A DNA stretch of 59,635 bases from Bacteroidetes bacterium 43-16 (GTDB lineage: Bacteria > Bacteroidota > Bacteroidia > Chitinophagales > Chitinophagaceae), in NCBI GenBank assembly GCA_001897525.1, contig MKTB01000023.1:1-59635 (forward strand), in the 5' to 3' direction. The notes beneath the pieces are model-generated. The model did not search any database. It saw only the letters and a program-made list of their open reading frames with translations, and had not been told where the DNA came from. Each line of letters starts with the position of its first letter. Position 1 is the first letter of the stretch. The position numbers were made by a program, and so were the translations under genes. Of this stretch, positions 1 to 8,284 are shown piece by piece.

Positions 1-485
1 AGCGCATAGAATTTAAGACCTCCAGCTATTATGGCAACGACTACAAAGTCTTGTCCTGGTCGCCTGCCAGCGCCTTCAGCGATCAGAACGCCAAAAGCCA
101 GAAAGCATCCTTTACCGAACCGGCACAGGTCATCGTAAGGGCGAGGTCGAGAGAAGGATGTGAAGATGAGTTCCGGGTAGACATCAACCCGAGGGAATAC
201 AGCAAAGATGTGGCCGTACCAAATGCCTTTAGCCCTAACGGGGATGGCCTGAATGATATGTTCCGGCCTATACTGAAGCTGGAACGTGCATACAATACCA
301 TCGAGTTCAATATCTATAACCGCTATGGTCAGTTGGTACACGCTACGGCTAACCTGAACAATGGCTGGGACGGGATGCACAACGGCCGCCCTGCGGATAA
401 TGGGGTCTACAGCTACAAGCTGGTGATCTACTTCCTGGATGGCACGAATAAGGTGTTCTCGGGTGAGGTGAACCTGGTCCGCTAA
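1..485 (+). CDS. C-terminal part of a type IX secreted protein (type B sorting domain)
   Basis: The frame is open from base 3, so the gene starts before the window; 160 residues are visible. The last 90 or so form a gliding-motility-associated C-terminal (CHU_C, type B) sorting domain, with the hallmark VPNAFSPNGDGLNDMF, then NIYNRYGQLV, WDG, NGVYSYKL and a terminal GEVNLVR. In this family the domain directs an outer-membrane-crossing cargo to the type IX machinery, and porV and a porU-like sortase are encoded later in this window. The upstream residues look like the end of an Ig/PKD-like surface domain, but the function of the whole protein cannot be read. An internal TTG at base 51 is not the start. 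Confidence 0.9.
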   Translation, partial: RIEFKTSSYYGNDYKVLSWSPASAFSDQNAKSQKASFTEPAQVIVRARSREGCEDEFRVDINPREYSKDVAVPNAFSPNGDGLNDMFRPILKLERAYNTIEFNIYNRYGQLVHATANLNNGWDGMHNGRPADNGVYSYKLVIYFLDGTNKVFSGEVNLVR

Positions 486-517
486 ACAAATAAAATCAAG
501 CAATATTTTCCTTAACT

Positions 518-557
518 AAGCAAGCCATTGATCCCCGGGTCAATGGTTTTGCTTTTT
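518..557 (+). terminator. Intrinsic terminator after the type IX cargo gene
   Basis: The arms AAGCAAGCCATTGA and TCAATGGTTTTGCTT pair around a CCCCGGG loop and run into a short T tract. It lies 33 bases after the stop codon of the preceding gene. Confidence 0.75.
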
Positions 558-583
558 AGGTAAAACGCTATTCCGTGTCAATG

Positions 584-591
584 TATATTTG
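584..591 (+). promoter_or_regulatory. Candidate -7 promoter element (TATATTTG)
   Basis: Exact match to the Bacteroidota -7 consensus TAnnTTTG, downstream of a terminator and about 95 bases before the BtrH-like gene. No clear -33 TTTG is visible, so this is tentative. Confidence 0.4.
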
Positions 592-685
592 TGTTTAGAG
601 TCATTTTTGTGGCTTAAAAAATCCCGGATATTTTTATACTGACATAGAGCTGACACCGGGCAATCCTACATTTGCTGAAAAGAAT

Positions 686-1663
686 ATGAAACAGGAAATT
701 AAATACTTTGACGGGCAACACTGCGAGACTACGGCTACGGGTACATTGTTGCGGCAACTGGGCATTGACTTGTCTGAGCCGATGCTCTTTGGTTTGGGGG
801 AAGGGCTCAGCTTTATTTTCTGGAATATGAAGACCATGGACTTCCCATTTATGGGCGGGAGAATAAAGACCGACCTGCTGACCCAAAATATAGCCCGGGC
901 ACTTAAGCTGGAATTGAAAGTGAAGGAAACCTCTTCTGTAAAAAAAGCCTGGAGCGAGGTGAAGGAGCTGCTGGATGCAGACCGGGTGGTGGGCCTTAAG
1001 CTGGATTGTTATCATTTGTCTTACTTCAAACGAGCTTTCCATTTTGCCGGGCATTATGCCGCTATATATGACTATGACGAGCAGCAGGCTTATTTAATTG
1101 ATACCCGGCAGCAGGGTGGACGAGTACAGACTTCCCTGGAAAGCCTCGCACTGGCCCGTGCAGAAAAGGGGCCTATGTCTTCCCGGAATTTATACTATAC
1201 ACTGGAGCATAGCGGCGAGGCTCTTGACCTGCCAACTGCCATTATTGAGGCGATCCGTAATAATGCAAAAGCGTACCTGAACCCGCCGATCAGGAATATA
1301 GCCTATAAAGGCATTGAGCAGGCTGCAAAGGGAATTGTAACCTGGTTTACTACCAGTTCAAATATAGCAGAAGAATTTACTGCTGCGGCCAACATGATGG
1401 AAAAAGCAGGTACGGGTGGTGCTTTGTTCCGGAATTTATACCGTGATTTTTTACAAGAAAGTTATGCACTACTGCAGTTGGAAGCGCTGGAGCAGGCTTA
1501 CCATTCCTTTGTGGAAATAGCTGCGTTCTGGACAACAGTGGCCGACCTGTTTGTGAAGATCGGCGCAACTAAAGACCGGGTATATTTGGATGAAGCAGTT
1601 GTTCTATTGCGACAAATTGCCCGGAAAGAAAAGCAGGTGATGGAAAAGCTGTCGCAGCTATAA
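686..1663 (+). CDS. BtrH N-terminal / DUF4872 domain protein
   Basis: 325 residues. The N-terminal half resembles the butirosin biosynthesis BtrH N-terminal domain. It has GQHCETTATGTLLRQLG (Cys about residue 13) and GEGLSFIFW near the start, then a GHYAAIYDYD segment about residues 121-130 that fits a papain-like Cys/His fold. The C-terminal half matches the helical DUF4872 region. BtrH itself is an acyltransferase that moves an acyl chain from a carrier protein to an aminoglycoside. Here there is no carrier protein, NRPS/PKS or aminoglycoside gene nearby, so the substrate is unknown. There is no signal peptide, so it is probably cytoplasmic. The gene stands alone and converges with idi. Family assignment is fairly sure; function is not. 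Confidence 0.7.
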   Translation: MKQEIKYFDGQHCETTATGTLLRQLGIDLSEPMLFGLGEGLSFIFWNMKTMDFPFMGGRIKTDLLTQNIARALKLELKVKETSSVKKAWSEVKELLDADRVVGLKLDCYHLSYFKRAFHFAGHYAAIYDYDEQQAYLIDTRQQGGRVQTSLESLALARAEKGPMSSRNLYYTLEHSGEALDLPTAIIEAIRNNAKAYLNPPIRNIAYKGIEQAAKGIVTWFTTSSNIAEEFTAAANMMEKAGTGGALFRNLYRDFLQESYALLQLEALEQAYHSFVEIAAFWTTVADLFVKIGATKDRVYLDEAVVLLRQIARKEKQVMEKLSQL

Positions 1664-1722
1664 ACGGTGATCTGCTGGATAGATTGGGTTGGTTGATTAC
1701 AGGCTGTTGCCTGTAGCCGGGT

Positions 1723-2238
1723 CTATACGATGTCTGCAGGAAGCATTTGGACGGCCTTCCTGAACCAGAAGGTGAAATTTTCGGGTTGCAGCTCCATCTC
1801 TTCTGCTAATGCTTCGCTGCTGATCCAGCGGTAGTCCTGTACTTCATCAGGATGGGGGCAAGGCAGGGCATCTGTAAAGCCTATATATACATGGTCGTAT
1901 TCGTGCTCTATCAACCCGTTTTCTACCGGGGTATGGTAAATGAAGGAGAATGCTTTTTGAATGTCACATTGCAGGCCCATTTCAAACTCAAGTCTTTGCA
2001 GGGCACTGTCTTTGAGCGCCTCTCCGGGCTGGGGATGGGAGCAACAGGCATTGGTCCAAAGCCCGCCGCCATGATACTTTGCGGCAGCTCTTTGATGGAT
2101 CAGCATTTCTTTTTGAGAATTAAACAGGAATATGGAAAAAGCACGATGAAGTGCGCCTTTTACATGCGCTTCCATTTTGTCCATCTCACCGATCACCGTA
2201 TCGTTCTGGTCCACTAAAATTACTTTGTCTCTTTGCAT
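1723..2238 (-). CDS. idi: Isopentenyl-diphosphate delta-isomerase, type I
   Basis: 171 residues, normal for the Nudix-type (type I) enzyme. It interconverts isopentenyl and dimethylallyl diphosphate, the C5 precursors of carotenoids. The catalytic cysteine motif WTNACCSHP is at residues 61-69, the acidic metal-binding stretch EHEYDHVY starts at 111, and the Nudix-like RLEFEMG is about 82-88. It is the last gene of the carotenoid operon, 11 bases after the photolyase gene, which supports a role in precursor supply for pigment. Confidence 0.93.
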   Translation of the reverse strand: MQRDKVILVDQNDTVIGEMDKMEAHVKGALHRAFSIFLFNSQKEMLIHQRAAAKYHGGGLWTNACCSHPQPGEALKDSALQRLEFEMGLQCDIQKAFSFIYHTPVENGLIEHEYDHVYIGFTDALPCPHPDEVQDYRWISSEALAEEMELQPENFTFWFRKAVQMLPADIV

Positions 2239-2249
2239 CGCATAAAATT

Positions 2250-3551
2250 TTACCGGGTTTGTTGCAGGGCCTTCTTGTAGGTTTGAAGCGCCCGTTCACG
2301 GGCCACTTCATGCCGGATGACAGGAGGCTTTATCTCTTGTTCAAAGTCAGGGTTCCAGGTTTTGATGTATTTCAGCTCTTTATCGAATTTCAGGGTTTGC
2401 GTAGTAGGGTTGAAGATCCGGAAGTATGGTGCTGCATCGCAGCCGCAGCCTGCAGCCCATTGCCAGTTGCCATTGTTGGCAGAGAGGTCATAGTCATTGA
2501 GCTTTTGTGCAAAATATGCTTCGCCCCATCGCCAGTCGATCAGCAGGTGCTTGCAGAGGAAGCTGGCCACGATCATGCGTACCCGGTTATGCATATAACC
2601 TGTCTGGTTGAGCTGGCGCATACCTGCATCTACAATAGGGTAGCCGGTGTTGCCTGTGCACCACAACTGGAATTCTTCTTCATTATTGTTCCACTCAATA
2701 AAATCGTATTGTGTTTTAAAGGACTGGTGTACCACCCGGGGGAAATGGAACAGGATCTGCATAAAGAATTCTCTCCAGATCAATTCAGATAACCAAACCT
2801 CGTTATGGGCTAAGGCAAAAGATACGCATTGCCTGGTGCTTATGGTGCCAAACCTTAAGGCGATGCCCAGGTGTGTAGTACCTTGTGCAGCCGGGTAATC
2901 CCGGAGTTTATCATAGTTTTTGATGAGTTCTGTATCCAGTTGCGGCTTGCTGAAATTCATGTCTGTTTTGGAAAAACCAAGCTGGTCGAGGCCCGGAAGG
3001 GTCAAGGCTGCTGTCTGGTGGAAATTCCCGGGAAGAACTTGCTGCTCTTGCAGGTGCTCAGGCCTTAAGAGGCTACGCCATTTTTTGGCATAGGGCGTGT
3101 ACACGGTATAGGCTCCCTGGTCGGGCTTGAGCACATCTGCCTGGTCGAAAATGACCTGGTCTTTATAGCTGTGAAAAGAGATGCCAGCTGCTTCCAGTAA
3201 GGTTTTTATCTGCTGGTCTCTGGCTATAGCTTTGGGTTCATAATCCCGGTTGGTATACACGGCCTGTATGTCATATTGCTCCATCCATGTAGTAAAAGCA
3301 GCCGAGGGTGTGCCATGAAAAGTAAGCAAACCGGATTGTTGCTGCTGCAACTGTTCATTGATAACACTCAGCGCCTGATGGATGTAATCAACACGCCGGT
3401 CTTTTTTATCTTCCAGCCTGTTTAGTATTTCGGTATCGAAAATAAAGACAGGCAATACCGGGTAGCCCGAAGCTAATGCTTTGGACAGACCGTTATTGTC
3501 TTCCAGCCGCAGATCGCGCCTGAACCAGTATAGCACTACTTTATTTTTCAT
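2250..3551 (-). CDS. phrB: Deoxyribodipyrimidine photolyase
   Basis: 433 residues, cryptochrome/photolyase family; it should repair UV-induced pyrimidine dimers using blue light and FAD. The N-terminal antenna-binding Rossmann-like domain opens with VLYWFRRDLRLEDNNGL. The C-terminal FAD domain holds WREFFMQ, the WRWGEAYFAQKLNDYD segment and NNGNWQWAAGCGCDAAPYFR. Its start codon lies inside the 3' end of the lipocalin gene (11-base overlap), so the two are translationally linked. Its place in a carotenoid operon suggests a joint light-damage response. Whether it is a CPD or (6-4) enzyme cannot be decided by eye; the overall look favours a class I type CPD enzyme. Confidence 0.92.
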   Translation of the reverse strand: MKNKVVLYWFRRDLRLEDNNGLSKALASGYPVLPVFIFDTEILNRLEDKKDRRVDYIHQALSVINEQLQQQQSGLLTFHGTPSAAFTTWMEQYDIQAVYTNRDYEPKAIARDQQIKTLLEAAGISFHSYKDQVIFDQADVLKPDQGAYTVYTPYAKKWRSLLRPEHLQEQQVLPGNFHQTAALTLPGLDQLGFSKTDMNFSKPQLDTELIKNYDKLRDYPAAQGTTHLGIALRFGTISTRQCVSFALAHNEVWLSELIWREFFMQILFHFPRVVHQSFKTQYDFIEWNNNEEEFQLWCTGNTGYPIVDAGMRQLNQTGYMHNRVRMIVASFLCKHLLIDWRWGEAYFAQKLNDYDLSANNGNWQWAAGCGCDAAPYFRIFNPTTQTLKFDKELKYIKTWNPDFEQEIKPPVIRHEVARERALQTYKKALQQTR

Positions 3552-4098
3552 TCAATAGAGGATTGTTTTTGTCCTGCTTCACCCAGATCAGCTTACTGGT
3601 ATCATAGCCGATCTCTTCTGCCAGTTTCATATAGCGTTGTTTTACCGATTCGGGAATCGTTTTTTCCCTGGACAACAGCCAGAGGTATTTCAGGTTGCGT
3701 CCTGCTACTAAAGCGTATTGGTAGTTATCATCTATGGCCACTACATTGTATCCGGCGTAGAAGGGTTTGAAGAAGGTAACTTTCAGGGCTCCTACGGTTT
3801 TGTTGATCCTGAATTTGGCACTTCCGGTAGAGGATTTCCAGGTTTCTTTTTTGAAATCATGACCGCTGTTGAAGACCTTTATGGTACCGTTATCCTTCAG
3901 GCTGTACTGGGCAGATACGTTATCGAGATCTTTTTCGAAACGGTAATCGAACCGGGCGATCTCGTACCAGGTACCTAGATATTTATTGGCATCAAAGTTT
4001 TTAACTGGTTTTGCTTTTTTAGGAATAGAAGCACAGCCGGACAATAATGCTGCTGCTCCGACGGATAGTGCTACTGCTAGAATGAGTTTATTTTTCAT
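3541..4098 (-). CDS. blc: Bacterial lipocalin (Blc-like lipoprotein)
   Basis: 185 residues. A signal peptide with lipobox LLSGC predicts an outer-membrane-anchored lipoprotein. The lipocalin signature YLGTWYEIARFDYRFEKDL is at about 41-59, and the barrel closes with VAIDDNYQYALVAGR and LWLLSREKTIP. Blc-type lipocalins bind fatty acids or lysophospholipids and are stress induced. The gene overlaps the lycopene cyclase gene by 4 bases and the photolyase gene by 11, so it is embedded in the carotenoid operon. A role in handling lipids or carotenoids in the envelope is an inference. Confidence 0.9.
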   Translation of the reverse strand: MKNKLILAVALSVGAAALLSGCASIPKKAKPVKNFDANKYLGTWYEIARFDYRFEKDLDNVSAQYSLKDNGTIKVFNSGHDFKKETWKSSTGSAKFRINKTVGALKVTFFKPFYAGYNVVAIDDNYQYALVAGRNLKYLWLLSREKTIPESVKQRYMKLAEEIGYDTSKLIWVKQDKNNPLLNEK

Positions 4099-4787
4099 GA
4101 TATCTTTTTTTGAAATAGTTTGAAAAAATAAATGTTGAGCAAAAACTGGCTGTAACCGTACACGGCATCTTCAATGGGAATGGTGAGCATACGGATACCT
4201 AAAAAACGTTCCGGGTTATAATTTACAATGGGCGAGTCAATACCCGTTCCGGTGAGTACACCGTTGACGAAGAAAAAACCCGGCATGAGGATGATATAGG
4301 TTAAGGATGCTCTCCCGATCCATTCTTTCTTTACGATGAAATGCAGGAAGATCAGGGTGGCTATAGTGACTATAGCGGTAAGCAGGGTATAGGTTTTGCC
4401 GGGATGCAGGAGTGCCACCACGGCACAGGTAATGATGGTGACAAAAACTATTATATTGTTGAAGCCATTGGCCCAGCTCCAGTCAAAGAATTTTTCCAAG
4501 CAGTAATAAGTAAATACGCACGAGAAGGGGATGCAGAAAAAGAACAGCCATTCTTCCAGGGGTAAGCCGGCGATGTTAAGGCCTATCGTATAATCTGTGT
4601 TGAACCACCACACGCCCATCTTTGTAAACCATACATCCCAGGCGATGAAAGGAATAGCCACTACCGTACTGGACAGCAGAAAGGTGCCGAACAGTTTGTG
4701 GAAACGGATCCTTTTATCAAAAGATGCAATGAAGCAAATGATGATGGTGAAAAAATTGATCAGCAGGTATGTATAGGGCTGGAGCAT
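4095..4787 (-). CDS. crtY: Lycopene beta-cyclase, fused CrtYc-CrtYd type
   Basis: 230 residues, strongly hydrophobic, about 6-7 membrane segments. Two tandem lycopene-cyclase domains are visible: the first ends in LPLEEWLFFFCIPFSCVFTYY (PxEEW motif, about 78-98), the second in TIPIEDAVYGYSQFLLNIYFF near the C terminus (PxED motif). Actinobacteria encode these halves as separate CrtYc and CrtYd subunits; here, as in other Bacteroidota, they are one polypeptide. It should cyclise both ends of lycopene to beta-carotene. The start codon overlaps the crtZ stop (TAATG). Confidence 0.9.
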   Translation of the reverse strand: MLQPYTYLLINFFTIIICFIASFDKRIRFHKLFGTFLLSSTVVAIPFIAWDVWFTKMGVWWFNTDYTIGLNIAGLPLEEWLFFFCIPFSCVFTYYCLEKFFDWSWANGFNNIIVFVTIITCAVVALLHPGKTYTLLTAIVTIATLIFLHFIVKKEWIGRASLTYIILMPGFFFVNGVLTGTGIDSPIVNYNPERFLGIRMLTIPIEDAVYGYSQFLLNIYFFKLFQKKIS

Positions 4788-5239
4788 TATTTTTTATTAA
4801 AATACATTTTGAAATATTTGACCGGTACCCAGAGGAAGCCGAAGCATTCCCCGTCTTCTTTCCCTGTATGCTTATGGTGCTGCTTATGTGCCCTGCGTAT
4901 GGCCAGCAGGTAGGGGTTTTCGGTATTACGCAGTAAGCTGATCCGCTGATGGATGAAAATGTCATGGACAAAAAAGTAGGCCATACCATATAGGGTGATG
5001 CCCAGGCCGATGTAAAACAGGTGATTGAAGCCCTGTTCTGCACCCAAATACATCAGCACAATAGCCGGTAAGGCAAAGATGACAAAGAACCAGTCGTTCC
5101 TTTCCAGATGTCCTTCATTGCTATGGTCATGATGGTCGCGGTGCAGGGCCCAGAGGAAGCCGTGCATCACGTATTTATGGATGATCCAGGTTGCGCCTTC
5201 CATCAAGAAGAAGGTGACCAGGAGTAGGAGTATATTCAT
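4787..5239 (-). CDS. crtZ: Beta-carotene hydroxylase
   Basis: 150 residues, membrane-bound di-iron fatty-acid-hydroxylase superfamily. All four histidine motifs are visible: HKYVMH, HRDHHDH, HDIFIHQR and HKQHHKH. The family adds 3-hydroxyl groups to beta-ionone rings, giving zeaxanthin from beta-carotene. It lies directly upstream of the cyclase gene (TAATG junction) and 10 bases after an unknown gene. No crtW ketolase is seen, so zeaxanthin is the expected end product of the genes present. Confidence 0.92.
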   Translation of the reverse strand: MNILLLLVTFFLMEGATWIIHKYVMHGFLWALHRDHHDHSNEGHLERNDWFFVIFALPAIVLMYLGAEQGFNHLFYIGLGITLYGMAYFFVHDIFIHQRISLLRNTENPYLLAIRRAHKQHHKHTGKEDGECFGFLWVPVKYFKMYFNKK

Positions 5240-5249
5240 AGCTTTTTCA

Positions 5250-5708
5250 TTAAATAAGTTTGTTACACATCGCGGTCAGCGATTTTGATTCTATCTTGTG
5301 CAGGTTGGTCTTTATAAACTTTTTGTCTTCTTTGATATTGCTGCTGTAATTTAAAAAATCCGGGCAGTTGACCTGTATGGATAGCCTGATGAAACGCAGT
5401 TCTACATTATCCGGCGCTGCCTTAATGGCCTGTTCTATATGCTTCTTCCCTTTGTTGAAGGTGTTCAGCTTGGCCAGGGGATTGCTGGTATGATTGGCCC
5501 AGATGGTTTGAAAAGCACCCAGATAGCCTAAGTATACCACATTGTTGGTCTGCCCCGATAGCTGTTCGATGAGCGAGCTGCACAGTTTTTCATTCTTTAC
5601 TGCCTGCTCATAACTCTTGCGTACATATTCCAGGTCCAGGGCCAACACCCGGGAGGTCACTGCAGACAGCAGTATTGTAGCGATGATCAGGGCAGCAATT
5701 TTTTTCAT
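5250..5708 (-). CDS. Unknown secreted protein of the carotenoid operon
   Basis: 152 residues with an N-terminal signal peptide (MKKIAALIIATILLSAVTS, cleavage near residue 23). The mature part is helical and TPR-like: Tyr/Leu-rich helices, then KKHIEQAIKAAPDNVELRFIRLSIQ at about 88-112, with cysteines at about 43, 115 and 148. It overlaps the crtB stop codon by 4 bases (ATGA) and ends 10 bases before crtZ, so it is co-translated with pigment enzymes. No enzyme motif is recognisable. Its position suggests a periplasmic or envelope partner of carotenoid synthesis, but that is inference from context only. Confidence 0.8.
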   Translation of the reverse strand: MKKIAALIIATILLSAVTSRVLALDLEYVRKSYEQAVKNEKLCSSLIEQLSGQTNNVVYLGYLGAFQTIWANHTSNPLAKLNTFNKGKKHIEQAIKAAPDNVELRFIRLSIQVNCPDFLNYSSNIKEDKKFIKTNLHKIESKSLTAMCNKLI

Positions 5709-6541
5709 AACAGGGCCATTTTATATTGCAGGTAGCTACTCATGGCTAAGGAAAGTTTATGCCCGTTATGGATCCTGATTCTTTCATTCAGGATTCTTTC
5801 GGCCGGTGTATTCCTTATTTTTTTGAATAAAGATAAGTAGTATTTATAGGCCAGGTAAACTCCGAATCTTGAAGCCACGGGAAGTAGTTTGATGCCTTCC
5901 AGTGCATCCTTAAACTCTGCTGCTATCTCGGTTTCGATCTGGCTTTTAATATGGTTATTAAAAACGTTCATCTCTATATTCGGGAAATAGGTGCGCCCCA
6001 ATACCTGGTAATCATCTTTAAGGTCCCTGAGGAAATTGACCTTTTGAAAGGCCGATCCCAGTTTCATGGCAAAAGGCTTTAGCTGTTCATATTTCGCTTT
6101 ATCACCATTGACAAAGATCTGAAGGCACATCAGCCCGACGACTTCTGCAGAACCCAGGATATATTCTTTGTACAGATCTGAATTGTAGTCGATCTTTTCC
6201 AGGTCCATTTCCATACTGTGCAGGAACTGCCGGATCAAAGCTTCGTCTATACTATATTTATGTACCACTTCCTGGAAAGACTGCAGGATAGGGTTGATGG
6301 AAATGCCTTCATGTATAGCTTGCCAGGCCTGTTCGGTAAACCGGTTCAGCAAAGTTTTTTTATCATAATTATGAAAGCTGTCCACAATCTCGTCTGCCAG
6401 GCGGACGAATCCGTAAATGGCATAGATTGCAGGGCGTATGCAGGGGCTCAAAGCAAGAATGCCCAATGAAAAACTGGTACTATACTTCTTCGTTGTGGCC
6501 TTGCTCACCTGGTAGGATAATTCGTCAAACAGTTGCTTCAT
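5705..6541 (-). CDS. crtB: Phytoene synthase
   Basis: 278 residues, squalene/phytoene synthase family. Two aspartate-rich substrate-binding motifs are present: LADEIVDSF about 48-56 and FLRDLKDDYQVLGRTYFP about 170-187, the latter typical of phytoene synthases. It condenses two geranylgeranyl diphosphates to phytoene. The gene follows crtI by 24 bases and overlaps the next gene by 4. No GGPP synthase (crtE) is in the window, so that step must be encoded elsewhere. Confidence 0.93.
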   Translation of the reverse strand: MKQLFDELSYQVSKATTKKYSTSFSLGILALSPCIRPAIYAIYGFVRLADEIVDSFHNYDKKTLLNRFTEQAWQAIHEGISINPILQSFQEVVHKYSIDEALIRQFLHSMEMDLEKIDYNSDLYKEYILGSAEVVGLMCLQIFVNGDKAKYEQLKPFAMKLGSAFQKVNFLRDLKDDYQVLGRTYFPNIEMNVFNNHIKSQIETEIAAEFKDALEGIKLLPVASRFGVYLAYKYYLSLFKKIRNTPAERILNERIRIHNGHKLSLAMSSYLQYKMALL

Positions 6542-6565
6542 GTAGCCTTCGCTTTTGGGTATAGG

Positions 6566-8092
6566 TTAATGTTTAATAGGCAACTCTTGCGGATGCATGG
6601 ATGAGTTGGCCGGTTTTTGTTGTTGTTTCATTTTGTGTACTTCCCCGGCTACTATTCTACCGGAAATAATAGATGGAGGTACGCCCGGTCCCGGTACGGT
6701 CAGTTGACCGGTATAGAACAGGTTAGGTAAATGCTTATTCCTGATCGAAGGCTTTAATACCGCAGTTTGCCTGAGTGTATTGGCCAGCCCGTATGCATTG
6801 CCCTGGTAAGCATTATAGTCCCGGGTAAAGTCGCTGACGCAATAGCTTCTTTTGTACCTGATATGCGCTGCCAGGTGCTCTGTCCCGGTATGCTTTTCCA
6901 GGCGGGCGATCATTTCGTTTAAATATTGTTCTCTTATAGTTTCGTCATCGGCTATTCCCGTGGCCAGGGGCATGAGCAGGAACAGGTTTTCATGTCCTTC
7001 CGGTGCTACATTGGGATCTGTTTTTGAAGGACAACAGGTGTAGAACAGCGGTTGCTCGGGCCAGTTTTTATGCTCATAGATGCTTTGGATATGCACATCG
7101 AGGTCATGCTCAAAAAATAAAGTATGGTGTTTCAGCTTAGGAAGAACGGTGTCTAATCCTATATAGTAAATAAGGCAGGAAGGGGCAAAGGTGCGGCTTT
7201 CCCAGTACTTATCCGTATAGTTTTTTCTTCCGCTGTCAATCAGTGTTTCACTGTGGTGATAGTCGGAAGATGCGATCACGGCATCGAAATATAACTGCTC
7301 GCCCTTTACTTGAATGGAAGTGACCTTATTGTTGGCTGTAATGATCTTTTCTACCGGGTGATTGAAGTGAAATATAGCGCCCTGCTGCTCGGCGATCTTT
7401 TTCATGGCCAGCACCAGTTGATAGAATCCACCCATAGGGTACCAGGTGCCTAAGGCATAGCCTCCGTAGTTCATCAGGCTGTAAAGGGCAGGTATGTTTT
7501 GAGGTGCAGCGCCCAGGAATATAACCGGGAATTCCATCAGCATCCTGAGGTACGGATGAGTAAAGTATTTGCCCACATAAGACCTGAAATTGGTGAGCAG
7601 GTCCAGCTTTAAGGCGTTTTTGGCAATTTTGGGCGACATGAATTCCAGCCAGCTATAGCAAGGCTTATTCACAAATTCCTGCATGCCTACTTCATATTTA
7701 TATTTGGCAGACTGCATAAAGGTATCCAGTTTGCGGCCACTGCCCGGCTCTATTTGCTCAAAAAGATCTTTCAAGTCCTCATAGCTTTCCGGTATGGAAA
7801 GTATGCCCTTATCCATCACCATTTCAAATTGCGGATTCAGCGAAATCAACTCATAGAAATCAGTGGCTTTATAGCCGAAATCCTGAAAAAAATGATCAAT
7901 AATATCAGGCATCCAATACCAGCTCGGGCCCATGTCAAAAGTATATCCCTCTTCAGTAGTAAACTGTCTGGCCCTTCCACCCGGCTGATCATGCTGTTCA
8001 AAAACATGTACCTCATTGCCTGATTTTGCGGCATAAGCTGCAGCAGACAATCCTGAAATCCCTGAACCTATTATGGCTATCTTTTTGCCCAT
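6566..8092 (-). CDS. crtI: Phytoene desaturase
   Basis: 508 residues. The N-terminal FAD-binding fold is IAIIGSGISGLSAAAYAAKSG followed by the GGRARQF motif. The C-terminal CrtI signature is NLFYTGQLTVPGPGVPPSI with SGRIVAGEV. The family introduces up to four double bonds into phytoene to make lycopene. It is the first gene of the eight-gene crtI-crtB-unknown-crtZ-crtY-blc-phrB-idi unit, with its own promoter 63 bases upstream. Confidence 0.94.
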   Translation of the reverse strand: MGKKIAIIGSGISGLSAAAYAAKSGNEVHVFEQHDQPGGRARQFTTEEGYTFDMGPSWYWMPDIIDHFFQDFGYKATDFYELISLNPQFEMVMDKGILSIPESYEDLKDLFEQIEPGSGRKLDTFMQSAKYKYEVGMQEFVNKPCYSWLEFMSPKIAKNALKLDLLTNFRSYVGKYFTHPYLRMLMEFPVIFLGAAPQNIPALYSLMNYGGYALGTWYPMGGFYQLVLAMKKIAEQQGAIFHFNHPVEKIITANNKVTSIQVKGEQLYFDAVIASSDYHHSETLIDSGRKNYTDKYWESRTFAPSCLIYYIGLDTVLPKLKHHTLFFEHDLDVHIQSIYEHKNWPEQPLFYTCCPSKTDPNVAPEGHENLFLLMPLATGIADDETIREQYLNEMIARLEKHTGTEHLAAHIRYKRSYCVSDFTRDYNAYQGNAYGLANTLRQTAVLKPSIRNKHLPNLFYTGQLTVPGPGVPPSIISGRIVAGEVHKMKQQQKPANSSMHPQELPIKH

Positions 8093-8154
8093 TTAAAAAA
8101 TATTATTGGCTTGATGATTTGTTATTGGGATATTGTATTCAATATTATAGAACA

Positions 8155-8198
8155 CAAATATACCAATTATGTATTAATAAGTGCAAAAAAGTACTTTT
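8155..8198 (-). promoter_or_regulatory. crtI promoter with palindromic GTAC operator
   Basis: On the minus strand a -33 TTTG (8184-8187) is followed after 21 bases by TATATTTG (8155-8162), an exact Bacteroidota promoter pair, 63 bases before crtI. The perfect 12-base palindrome AAAAGTACTTTT (8187-8198) abuts and overlaps the -33 element. Related GTAC boxes lie upstream of the MarR gene, so this is a candidate operator for that regulator. Confidence 0.65.
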
Positions 8199-8219
8199 AA
8201 TTTTATAGTAAATATATGA

Positions 8220-8255
8220 AAAAGAGAGATAACTAAGATAAGTTATCTCTCTTTT
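8220..8255 (-). terminator. Terminator between the MarR gene and crtI
   Basis: A perfect 15-base stem (AAAAGAGAGATAACT with its complement, 6-base loop) followed by a T tract in the minus direction. It lies 29 bases after the MarR stop codon and separates the regulator transcript from the crt operon. Confidence 0.75.
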
Positions 8256-8284
8256 AATCAATAAATAATGATTTATTTTAATCC

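Noticed and set aside
1699-1714. Small hairpin ACAGGC/GCCTGT between converging genes
   Set aside because: Six-base stem without T tract on either strand; too weak to call a terminator.
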